Of a stretch of 15,289 bases of DNA, positions 1 to 7,214 are shown in pieces (within the stretch, counting starts at the first letter, position 1; every line of letters begins with the position of its first letter). The notes under the pieces were generated by a model. The model was not told the origin of the DNA, did not search any database, and saw only the letters and a list, made by a program, of their open reading frames with translations. The position numbers and the translations under genes were made by a program. The stretch comes from Chloroflexota bacterium (lineage in GTDB: Bacteria > Chloroflexota > Anaerolineae > Anaerolineales > Villigracilaceae). The stretch is taken from NCBI GenBank assembly GCA_023459215.1, contig JAEWVF010000020.1, positions 1 to 15,289 of the forward strand, written 5' to 3'.

Positions 1-1670
1 TGCACGCCCATAAGTTGAGCGACTCCTGTAAAACCACCAGTACTACCTGGTGTTCTTCTCAATTGCAGCAGGGATGCGATGATTTTTGCACCATTATCGC
101 TCTGGATGACCACCGGACCGCCAGCAAGGCTATACTGTTCTACCCGGCTGCTCGGGAATCCCATGGTGTAATCCCCCATCCAGTCATCACCAATGGTTAC
201 CTTAACATCCGTACTGGTAATAGGCTCGGACGTGCTTTCATAAGCACCCATATCACAGTTGCTACCTTGCGGGCGGGAAACATCCAAAATATCCTGCGAT
301 GGGCAGTTTGTATTTGTGCCGCTATTAATAGCAGGTGATATGGCTTGTAAACTAAGATCACCTGCTGCTGCATCTACAAAGCGTGGATCGCTTGTCAGGT
401 TGCCATTGCCGGGCCATCCGCCAAACTGAATGATACTGTATGTGATGTTTGTTACGCTGTCTGGTCCGCTTGGCGGTCTTTCAACATTTGCGATTTGAGT
501 CCGGTCGGGATCGGCGTTGAGGGCTGTATTTCCCCAAAAGATATTATTAATCAAAGTAGCAACACTAGCTTGCGTAAGGCTTGATTCATTAACCAAACCG
601 CCGCCATCGACTACATCTGCATTGGTAACATAGTTTCCGTAGAAGGTGGAATTGATAATAGTGATAGATGCTGGCATTGTTGCAGAAGCACTGGTGAAAT
701 TTAAAACACCGCCCCCACCAACCCCCGCGCCATTTTTGTAAAAAAGAGCATTTGTAATGGTTATGGTGCTGTCAACATTGTAAAAGCCGCCGCCTCTTGT
801 GGCGCTATTTTGTATGAAAGAAGTTTTATTAATATTTGGTGTGCTTTGAGTATTGTTAAACACCCCACCGCCAAAGGACCTGGCTTGGTTAAGTTCAAAT
901 AGAGTATGTATGAGAGATGGTGCGCTTCCATTAATATTGCTTAGCCCGCCGCCATATGCAGCTTCGTTGTTTGAAAAACGAACATTTGTAAGAAGGGGTG
1001 AACTGGCATCGTTGTGCATCCCACCGCCATAACCGTAAGCCGATGCTTCTTTGTTTGCTTCATTGTTGTTGAAGATAGCATTGGTTAATGTTGGGCTGCT
1101 GCCGCTGCCGTTAAACATGCCACCACCATCGTTGGCTGCATAGTTATCTTGAAAAGTAACATTGGTAATTGTCGGGCTGCCGGCAATATTGAGCATGCCT
1201 CCACCGTTTGATTCGTTTGGGCCGCCTCCATCCGCTTGGCCTTGGGTGATTAAAAATCCATCCAAAATAGCAGTTGAGTTTGTTCCACTGCCGGTAACAA
1301 CATGATAGGAATTGTTGCCTGGGATGTCTCCGCTTAAAGTGGTTAAATTTGTTTCCCAGTCACGTTCTCCCCTAGCCATTTCGATTCCAGTAAACCCACC
1401 ATATAGCTCAACCTCATTTTTAAGAGCAAAGGTGTCCGAGCGAAGCGATCCAGGGGTGTAAGTGCCTGCCTGGACCCAAATTTCAGTTGAACCACTCGCA
1501 ATGGATAGTGCATATTGTAGTGTGCAGGCATTTCCCCAGTTTTCACAGCTGCCGCTGGCAACCCCTGTTGAAGATACAAATAAAATAGTATCGACCGCAA
1601 ATACTGGCGTGTTTATGAATAAAGACACCATCAATACACTTAGAACCAACGTAGTGATAAGTTTTCGCAT
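1..1670 (-). CDS. Secreted right-handed beta-helix repeat protein, C-terminus off the window edge
   Basis: An uninterrupted minus-strand frame runs from the ATG at 1670 to the left edge (556 codons, no stop), so the 3' end is missing. GGAGG lies 5 nt before the ATG. Residues 1-25 are a signal peptide: MRK, a hydrophobic core, then cleavage near PVFA. The body is imperfect repeats of about 20-35 residues carrying GGG-x-x-N turns (NGGGMLN, DGGGMFN, YGGGMHN, YGGGLSN, FGGGVFN, RGGGFYN) alternating with PTITNVTF-like strands. This is the signature of parallel beta-helix (Pmp-like) folds. Further on, DPRFVD..GDLSL..SPAINSGTN and CDMGAYE match the domain that NCBI calls choice-of-anchor Q. The protein is therefore probably exported and surface-located, perhaps a glycan-binding or adhesive protein; no catalytic residues can be assigned. 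Base composition is AT-richer than the rest of the window, suggesting a different evolutionary history. The family call is firm; the role is unknown. Confidence 0.85.
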   Translation of the reverse strand, partial: MRKLITTLVLSVLMVSLFINTPVFAVDTILFVSSTGVASGSCENWGNACTLQYALSIASGSTEIWVQAGTYTPGSLRSDTFALKNEVELYGGFTGIEMARGERDWETNLTTLSGDIPGNNSYHVVTGSGTNSTAILDGFLITQGQADGGGPNESNGGGMLNIAGSPTITNVTFQDNYAANDGGGMFNGSGSSPTLTNAIFNNNEANKEASAYGYGGGMHNDASSPLLTNVRFSNNEAAYGGGLSNINGSAPSLIHTLFELNQARSFGGGVFNNTQSTPNINKTSFIQNSATRGGGFYNVDSTITITNALFYKNGAGVGGGGVLNFTSASATMPASITIINSTFYGNYVTNADVVDGGGLVNESSLTQASVATLINNIFWGNTALNADPDRTQIANVERPPSGPDSVTNITYSIIQFGGWPGNGNLTSDPRFVDAAAGDLSLQAISPAINSGTNTNCPSQDILDVSRPQGSNCDMGAYESTSEPITSTDVKVTIGDDWMGDYTMGFPSSRVEQYSLAGGPVVIQSDNGAKIIASLLQLRRTPGSTGGFTGVAQLMGV

Positions 1671-2013
1671 GGGAACCTCCAAAAAATAAACCTACTAATA
1701 TCATTTTAGCAAAAATTACTTGTTTTTGTGTTTACAGTTCCTTGACATTTCAAAGATAGCATTATTTCTAAGACTAATGTAAATACGCATTTTATCAGGG
1801 TTGTAAGGGGTTGATCAAAGCTGAAACCGTATTTATTTGCGTATACCAAAATGCTTTTGTCTTCTGTCTGATATATTGGGCAACTAGGAAGATTTTTATC
1901 AAGAGTTTTGCTTTACAGGCTGATGCGAAGCTTTGATGCAACTCAAATTGCAGGTTTAGCCAGGCTTCATTTTGTGGCTGTGCTGATGTTAGTTGTACCC
2001 CCATCATCGTTAT
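1671..2013. other. AT-rich intergenic region between lacI-type gene and beta-helix gene
   Basis: This gap holds the leader of the beta-helix gene (GGAGG at 1676-1680) and a possible minus-strand -10 (TAAAAT, 1703-1708) without a convincing -35. A site resembling the 4294-4312 palindrome lies at 1705-1723. Short inverted repeats occur around 1932-1947 and 1958-1980, but none is followed by a T-run, so I do not call a terminator for the upstream gene. No convincing small gene is seen: the 70-codon minus-strand frame ending at 1795 lacks a ribosome binding site. Confidence 0.5.
1705..1723. promoter_or_regulatory. Possible degenerate LacI-type operator upstream of beta-helix gene
   Basis: The core AGCAA-AAA-TTACT matches the pattern AGYAA-N3-TTACT of the perfect palindrome at 4294-4312 (14 of 19 positions agree by eye). 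It overlaps the possible -10 of the beta-helix gene. It could be a second site for the LacI-type protein encoded next door, or chance in AT-rich DNA. Confidence 0.25.
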
Positions 2014-3069
2014 TTAAGCTTTGTGAATATTCCCTCTCGGCATGCAGACCGAACCTCGTTCGATCAGGCGGGCGTGCAGGGATGTGGTGATGGGGGTTGA
2101 GTCGGGGTATTCGATGCGGTCGCTGAGCAGTTGGACGGCGATGCGGCCCATGCCGCGTTTATCGACGCGCATGGTGGTGAGCGGCGGATCGGCGCGGGCG
2201 GCCAGTTCGATATCGTCGAACCCGACAAACGAGATATCTTCGGGGATTTTTTTGCCCAGCTCGCGGGCGGCGCTCATTGCACCCAAGGTAAGTTCATCGT
2301 TACAGCCAAAAATGGCGGTCAGTTGCGGGAATTTTTTGAGCGCTGCCGTGGTTGCCTGGTAGGCAGACAGGCGGTCAAATTCGCTGTCGATGTAGTAAAA
2401 GATCAATTTGTGGTCGCGCATGGCCTGCTCGTAGCCACGCAGCCGCTCCAGGATGCTGGGATAGGCATCCGGGGCGCTGCCGACGATGCCTATATGGCGG
2501 TGTCCGTGTTCGATCAGGTGCAAGACCGCCTGGCGGGCGGAATAAAGGTTGTCGGACACCACGGAGTCATAATCGCCGAACTCCGAATAGGCATCCACCA
2601 GCACGAGGGGCAGGGTAGCCTGGCGCAGGATGTCGCTCAGGGTGCGGTTGACAAAGGCGCCGACCAGTAGCAGCCCATCGGCAGCAGATTCGGTCAGAAG
2701 CGAGGGGATTTCGATGGGAATATTGTGTTCATCAACCGGCATGGCGGCATAAAGCAGGTTGATCCGTTTGCGCCGGCAGGTTTCCTCGATCCCGGCGATG
2801 ATGTAAGAGTAAAACGGGTTGGCCTGCGGGGGCAGATCGGGGTCTGATTTTACGACCAGACCGACGGTGCGCAGCTTTGCGCCGGGGCGGGTGGATTCGG
2901 TATCGGTTTTACGATGATAGCCCAGCTCCGAGGCTGCGGCAAGAATTCGTTGACGGGTTTCAGGCGGCAGGCCGGGTTTGTCCCGCAGGGCAATCGAGAC
3001 AGCGGAGATGGATACCCCGGCAGCCTGGGCAATATCAGAGAGTGTAATCTTGGTGAGAGATGAGGTCAT
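2014..3069 (-). CDS. LacI/GalR family transcriptional regulator
   Basis: This 351-residue protein has the usual family length. Residues 8-53 form the LacI helix-turn-helix and hinge: ITLSDIAQAAGVS, then AVSIALRDKPGLPPETRQRI, then ELGY. From about residue 66 a periplasmic-binding-protein-like sensor domain follows (LRTVGLVV, DGLLLVGAF, VVSDN, HRHIGIVGS, AIFGCNDELTLGA, ISFVGFDDIELA, PPLTTMRVD). It would bind a sugar or sugar phosphate in the cytoplasm and repress or activate transcription. The ATG at 3069 directly abuts the epimerase stop codon (TAAATG junction) and no strong ribosome binding site is visible, so translation is probably coupled. The ligand is unknown; the neighbour suggests a beta-linked disaccharide or its product. 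The 19-bp palindrome upstream of the epimerase is its likely operator. Confidence 0.93.
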   Translation of the reverse strand: MTSSLTKITLSDIAQAAGVSISAVSIALRDKPGLPPETRQRILAAASELGYHRKTDTESTRPGAKLRTVGLVVKSDPDLPPQANPFYSYIIAGIEETCRRKRINLLYAAMPVDEHNIPIEIPSLLTESAADGLLLVGAFVNRTLSDILRQATLPLVLVDAYSEFGDYDSVVSDNLYSARQAVLHLIEHGHRHIGIVGSAPDAYPSILERLRGYEQAMRDHKLIFYYIDSEFDRLSAYQATTAALKKFPQLTAIFGCNDELTLGAMSAARELGKKIPEDISFVGFDDIELAARADPPLTTMRVDKRGMGRIAVQLLSDRIEYPDSTPITTSLHARLIERGSVCMPRGNIHKA

Positions 3070-4260
3070 TTAGTTCAATCGTTTGAGCATTTCGAGGCAG
3101 GCGCGGGCACTGTGATACGGACATTCCCAGGGGCCGGTTTTGTAATGTTCCCGGTAGGGAACGCCGGCCCGATTCAGGATTTTATACCATTCGCCATGCT
3201 GGCGGTCAATGAACTTTTCACTGATGACCTGCCAAACCTGGCGGGTGGCGCAGAGGAAATCAATGTTCCCTGAGAGTTTATAGGCGTTATAAAAACCGAC
3301 CAGGGCTTCGGCCTGCGGCCACCAGTGCTTATCATCATCGATCAAGCCGGTCGAGTCGGCTTCGTTCAGGATGGCGCCATCGCTGTCGCGGCCATGTTCG
3401 TAGGCCGATTCGGCCATTTTAACGGCGGCCAGACTGATGTGAGTCCGCAGCGGTTCCTCCCCGAGCACCTCGGCGGCTTCGAAGAGCAGCCAACTGCCTT
3501 CGATGTCGTGCCCGTATGAGATTTTATCCGAAACAACCTGCCAGTTGCGCTCGAAGAAAAGGTGAAACCGGCCATTTTCATGGTCGATGACATGGCTTTG
3601 CATGATTTGCAGCAGGTTGCGCAGGGATTGGCGCAGGAGCGGGTCGGGCCAAAGGCTGTAGAGACGGGTGTAGGCTTCGAGCACGTGCAGCAGGGTGTTC
3701 ATGCTCTTCGGGCAGTTTGGTTCCTGGTCGCTCAGGCGCATATCGGTGATGCTTTCCCAGTTGCGGGCGCGGGCTTCGAGGTAGCCGCCAAACTGCATAT
3801 CGGCGGCCTGATTTTCCAGCAGGTAGAAGAGTTTTTGGGCCAGTTCCAGGCTTTCCTGCGAACCGCTGGCGGCGTAGTATTCGGCCAGCCCATAGATGGC
3901 GAATGCCTGGGCGTAGGTTTGTTTGCGCGGGCTGAGGGGCGCGCCGCTTTTTTCCACTGTCCAGTAGATTCCGCCATACTCCTGATCCCAGAAGGCCTTG
4001 CGCAGGTAATCGTAGGCGTGGCCGGCCATGGACAGGTATTCAGGCCGCGGGAATCGCTGGTAAGCTGCCGAGAAGGTCCACAGGATGCGCGCGCATAGCA
4101 CGGAGGAGCGTTCGACTTCATTATGGATTTGCAGGTCGTTGCTCAGTGCGCCGTAGAAGCCGCCGTTTTCATGATCGACGGTGTGGCGCATCCAAAACGG
4201 CAGGATGTTCCCGGTCAGTTCGGACTCGATTTGCTGGTAGAAGTTGGGCATGGAGAGCAT
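3070..4260 (-). CDS. AGE-family 2-epimerase, cellobiose/mannobiose 2-epimerase-like
   Basis: This 396-residue protein belongs to the N-acylglucosamine 2-epimerase superfamily, an (alpha/alpha)6 barrel. It matches the cellobiose 2-epimerase branch (EC 5.1.3.11), which interconverts the reducing-end glucose and mannose of beta-1,4 disaccharides. Visible motifs are MNTLLHVLEAY (H192), SYGHDIEGSWLL (H251), KHWWPQAEALVGFYNAY (312-327) and CPYHSARACLE (H383). The spacing of the three histidines (59 and 132 residues) fits the catalytic histidines known from characterised cellobiose 2-epimerases. There is no signal peptide, so it acts in the cytoplasm. AAGGAG lies 6 nt before the ATG at 4260, which supports that start over the in-frame ATG nine bases downstream. 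It is the first gene of a two-gene unit with the LacI-type regulator. A mannobiose or N-acylglucosamine epimerase remains possible; the three-histidine pattern favours disaccharide. Confidence 0.85.
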   Translation of the reverse strand: MLSMPNFYQQIESELTGNILPFWMRHTVDHENGGFYGALSNDLQIHNEVERSSVLCARILWTFSAAYQRFPRPEYLSMAGHAYDYLRKAFWDQEYGGIYWTVEKSGAPLSPRKQTYAQAFAIYGLAEYYAASGSQESLELAQKLFYLLENQAADMQFGGYLEARARNWESITDMRLSDQEPNCPKSMNTLLHVLEAYTRLYSLWPDPLLRQSLRNLLQIMQSHVIDHENGRFHLFFERNWQVVSDKISYGHDIEGSWLLFEAAEVLGEEPLRTHISLAAVKMAESAYEHGRDSDGAILNEADSTGLIDDDKHWWPQAEALVGFYNAYKLSGNIDFLCATRQVWQVISEKFIDRQHGEWYKILNRAGVPYREHYKTGPWECPYHSARACLEMLKRLN

Positions 4261-4293
4261 GGAAAACTCCTTTATGGAACACGACTGTCGCTT

Positions 4294-4312
4294 TTTAGTA
4301 AAATTTACTAAA
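4294..4312. promoter_or_regulatory. Palindromic operator candidate upstream of the epimerase-lacI unit
   Basis: TTTAGTAAA-A-TTTACTAAA is a perfect inverted repeat with 9-bp arms and one central base, 34 bp upstream of the epimerase ATG. Its size and symmetry fit a LacI-family dimer site, and a LacI-type gene is the second gene of the unit, so autoregulation is likely. It is distinct from the terminator hairpin at 4334-4367 and has no flanking T-run typical of a terminator of its own. Confidence 0.55.
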
Positions 4313-4323
4313 TTATATCATTT

Positions 4324-4367
4324 TAAAAATAAAAAACAGGTTGTCGGCCAAGCTCGACAACCTGTTT
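4324..4367 (-). terminator. Rho-independent terminator of the sugar transporter operon
   Basis: A perfect 13-bp stem (4334-4346 with 4355-4367; AAACAGGTTGTCG against its complement) encloses an 8-nt loop. On the minus strand it begins 21 bases after the permease stop codon and is followed by a T-rich run (complement of the A-rich tract at 4324-4336). This is a textbook intrinsic terminator ending the transporter operon before the epimerase promoter. Confidence 0.9.
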
Positions 4368-4387
4368 CCTGTGAACGAATTTGTTTT

Positions 4388-5572
4388 TTACTTGCCGCGT
4401 GTGCGGGTGGCCACATCGAAGATTACTGCGGCTGCCAGCACCGCGCCGCGCACGATGTACTGGACTGAAATATCGATGCCCATCAGGTTCATGCCGCTGG
4501 TCAGCGACATCATGACCAGCGCGCCGATGATCGAGCCGATCACCTTGCCGACGCCGCCCGCCGCCGATACGCCGCCGACATAGGCCGCCGCGATGGCGTC
4601 CATTTCGAACAGGGTTCCGGCTGTGGTGGTTGCCGATTGCAAGCGGGAGGTGAATAGGATGCCGGAAAGGGCCGCCAGCATGCCCATCGAGCCAAATACT
4701 ACGTAAATCATGCTCTTGACGTTGATGCCGCTTAATTCGGCTGCTTCAGGATTGCCGCCGACGGCGTAGATGTGGCGCCCGAGCACAGTCTGGGTGGTGA
4801 TGAAGTGATAAATCCCGACCACGATCAGAACGATGACCAGCGTCCAGGAGATGCCGTTGTAGCCAGCCAGCACCCAGGTGATCAAACCAATCAACACGGA
4901 GATGAAGACCAGCTTGAGGATGAACATATCAAACGGCAGGACTTCGAAATTATAAGATTGTTTCTTCTTGCGGCTGTTGATTTCACCGATCATGAAAAGC
5001 ACCATTGCCACCAGGCCAACCAGCAGGGTTAGCTTGTGAATATCAGGCAGGATGCCGATGTCAGGAATATCGGGGATAAATCCGTTGCCGATGGCATTGA
5101 ATGAGTCATTCGGGACGATGATGGTGCCGGTTCCGGCTGTGACCAGCACCAGCGCGCCGCGATAAATCAGCCAGCCGGCCAGTGAAGCCACAAAGGATGG
5201 GATTTTTAGCTGGGCAACCGGGAAGGCGGTCACGAGACCGGCCAGCGCACCCAGAACCAGCACCATTGGGATGACCAGCCAGACGGGCATGTTCCAGAAG
5301 GCGAGCGCAATCGCCGCTACTGCGCCCAGGAACCCGGCCAGGAAGCCCACCGACAGGTCGATGTGGCGGATGACGATCACCAGGGTCATGCCAACTGCCA
5401 GAACGGCGATGTACCCGGTCTGATTAATCAGGTTGCTGATGTTGCGCGATGAAATGAAGATACCGTCTGTTGCAACGGCGAAAATTGCCATAATCACGAA
5501 CAAGGCAATATACATGCCGTATTCGCGGATATTTTGTTTCAAGACTTTCTGGGCATTTTGAACAAACGACAT
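4388..5572 (-). CDS. Monosaccharide ABC transporter permease (MmsB/GguB/XylH type)
   Basis: This 394-residue, very hydrophobic protein has about ten predicted membrane segments and belongs to the carbohydrate-uptake BPD_transp_2 permease family. Diagnostic stretches are SNLINQTGYIAVLAVGMTLV, IRHIDLSVG (69-76), RHIYAVGGNPEAAELSGI (266-283), DAIAAAYVGGVSAAGG (325-340) and a C-terminal VRGAVLAAAVIFDV. A charged loop at about 198-210 (NSRKKKQS) is the kind of insertion seen in the long xylose/multiple-monosaccharide members as opposed to the shorter ribose type. The ATG at 5572 has GGAGG 6 nt upstream. The gap to the upstream ATPase gene is 11 nt, so they are cotranscribed. It should form the membrane channel with the double-cassette ATPase and receive sugar from the tandem binding protein. 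The exact sugar cannot be read from sequence. Confidence 0.93.
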   Translation of the reverse strand: MSFVQNAQKVLKQNIREYGMYIALFVIMAIFAVATDGIFISSRNISNLINQTGYIAVLAVGMTLVIVIRHIDLSVGFLAGFLGAVAAIALAFWNMPVWLVIPMVLVLGALAGLVTAFPVAQLKIPSFVASLAGWLIYRGALVLVTAGTGTIIVPNDSFNAIGNGFIPDIPDIGILPDIHKLTLLVGLVAMVLFMIGEINSRKKKQSYNFEVLPFDMFILKLVFISVLIGLITWVLAGYNGISWTLVIVLIVVGIYHFITTQTVLGRHIYAVGGNPEAAELSGINVKSMIYVVFGSMGMLAALSGILFTSRLQSATTTAGTLFEMDAIAAAYVGGVSAAGGVGKVIGSIIGALVMMSLTSGMNLMGIDISVQYIVRGAVLAAAVIFDVATRTRGK

Positions 5573-5583
5573 GTTGAGCCTCC

Positions 5584-7107
5584 TCAGTTCGTTGCTAGGT
5601 GCATAATTTTTTCTTGCGTGGCTGCCTCAATGGGTAATTCCCCACTGATTTTGCCGGATGAGACGATGTAAACCCGGTCGCTCATGCCCAGGATTTCAGG
5701 CAGTTCGGAAGAAATCATAATGATGCTCATTCCTTGCTGCACCAACCGGGTCATAATGGTATAGATTTCGAATTTTGCGCCCACGTCGATGCCGCGGGTG
5801 GGTTCATCCAGGATGAGGATGTCTGGTTTGACGAAGAGCCATTTGCCCAGGCAGACTTTCTGCTGGTTGCCGCCGCTCAGGTTCGACACTTTTTGTTCCA
5901 CGCTGGGGGTTTTGATGTTGAGCGAGTCGCGGTATTCGTTGGCAACCTTGATTTCGGCGTTATCGTCAACCACGCCATTTTTGGCAATCTCGCGCAGGTT
6001 CGCCAGGGTGATGTTTTGTTTGACATCCTGGATCAGGATCAGCCCATCGCCCTTGCGGTCTTCGGTGACGTAGGCCATGCCGGCGCGAATGGCATCTTGC
6101 GGACGTTTGAATTGCTTTTTCTGGCCCTTCAGATAGAGTTCGCCTGAGAGTTGGTAGCCGTCCGGGTTGCCGAACATGCTCAAGGCCAGTTCGGTCCGCC
6201 CCGAGCCCATCAGACCGGCCAACCCGATAATTTCCCCACGCTTGACATTGACGTTGATATCCTTGAGCACCATGCGGCCCAGGTTGGGGTCGTAGGCGCT
6301 CCAGTTTCGCACTTCCAGGGTGGTTTCGTTCGAGGCAATGCGTTCCCGCTGCGGATAAATATTATCGATTTCGCGTCCGACCATATGCTTGATTAATATG
6401 TGTTCGGAAACTTCACCTTTTTTGGCGTTCAGGGTGCAAATCGTCTGCCCGTCGCGCAGGACGGTGACGGTATCGGCAATTTGAATAACTTCTTTGAGTT
6501 TATGGGAAATCAGGATGCAGGTGACGCCCTGCTCGCGCAGTTCGCTGAGCAATTTCAGCAGGTTGGCGCTGTCGTCCTCGTTGAGCGCCGCGGTCGGCTC
6601 GTCGAGAATCAGGATTTTTACATCCCGGCTGAGCGCTTTGGCAATCTCAACCAGTTGCTGCTTGCCTACCCCCAGGTCTTTCACTTTCAATTCAGGGTTG
6701 GTGTTGAGTTTGACTTTCTTCAACATCTCCCCGGCGCGTTGAACAGTCTCATTCCAGTCTACAACCTTGACCGCATTGGCAATTTCGTGCCCGAGAAAGA
6801 TGTTTTCGTAAACAGTCATCTCAGAAACGAGAGCAAGTTCCTGGTAGATGATGGCGATGCCGGCATGTTCGCTGTCGCGAATGCCCGAAAACTTTTGGGG
6901 CTGGCCTGAAATAAGAATGTCGCCGGTATAGTCCCCGTGCGGATAGACTCCGCTCAATACTTTCATCAAGGTGGATTTGCCCGCCCCATTTTCACCGACC
7001 AGGCAGTGAATTTCTCCCGCCTTTACCTGGAAACTGACGTTATTCAAGGCTTTTACGCCGGGGAATTCCTTGGTGATATTCTTCATTTCCAGCAAAGGTG
7101 TATCCAT
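5584..7107 (-). CDS. Monosaccharide ABC transporter double ATP-binding protein (MmsA/GguA/XylG type)
   Basis: Two ABC cassettes in 507 residues, the standard build for sugar importers of this class. Cassette 1 has Walker A GENGAGKST (38-46), Q89 in IIYQE, signature LGVGKQQ (145-151; the GVGKQQ variant is usual in the GguA group), Walker B LILDEPTAAL (167-175) and switch H202. Cassette 2 has the degenerate Walker A GLMGSGRTE (298-306) typical of the family, signature LSGGNQQKV (410-418) and Walker B LILDEPTRGID (431-441). It energises import through the permease encoded next. I place the start at the ATG at 7107, because GGAG lies 6 nt upstream; an in-frame TTG two codons earlier would put the initiator against the ribosome binding site. 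A 107-bp gap containing a long hairpin separates it from the binding-protein gene upstream. Confidence 0.95.
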   Translation of the reverse strand: MDTPLLEMKNITKEFPGVKALNNVSFQVKAGEIHCLVGENGAGKSTLMKVLSGVYPHGDYTGDILISGQPQKFSGIRDSEHAGIAIIYQELALVSEMTVYENIFLGHEIANAVKVVDWNETVQRAGEMLKKVKLNTNPELKVKDLGVGKQQLVEIAKALSRDVKILILDEPTAALNEDDSANLLKLLSELREQGVTCILISHKLKEVIQIADTVTVLRDGQTICTLNAKKGEVSEHILIKHMVGREIDNIYPQRERIASNETTLEVRNWSAYDPNLGRMVLKDINVNVKRGEIIGLAGLMGSGRTELALSMFGNPDGYQLSGELYLKGQKKQFKRPQDAIRAGMAYVTEDRKGDGLILIQDVKQNITLANLREIAKNGVVDDNAEIKVANEYRDSLNIKTPSVEQKVSNLSGGNQQKVCLGKWLFVKPDILILDEPTRGIDVGAKFEIYTIMTRLVQQGMSIIMISSELPEILGMSDRVYIVSSGKISGELPIEAATQEKIMHLATN

Positions 7108-7156
7108 AGGCAACTCCGGCTAAAAATTTGCAAAAATAAATAGATATTGGAATTAT

Positions 7157-7194
7157 ACAGGAATAGTGATGGACTGAGCCATCACTATTCCTGT
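7157..7194 (-). promoter_or_regulatory. Long intercistronic hairpin between binding-protein and ATPase genes
   Basis: A perfect 16-bp stem (7157-7172 pairs with 7179-7194) with a 6-nt loop lies 21 bases downstream of the binding-protein stop. It is followed on the minus strand by AT-rich sequence without an uninterrupted T-run. It could be a partial terminator or an mRNA 3'-end protector, raising binding-protein output above that of the membrane components, as in other importer operons. Confidence 0.75.
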
Positions 7195-7214
7195 TGTTAC
7201 GAACTGATGATGGT

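Noticed and set aside
1795..2007. A 70-codon minus-strand frame just after the lacI-type gene
   Set aside because: No ribosome binding site, no recognisable motif, and codon use unlike the neighbours.
2131..2670. A 179-codon plus-strand frame across the lacI-type gene
   Set aside because: It is antisense to a full-length, well-conserved LacI-family protein and has no family features of its own.
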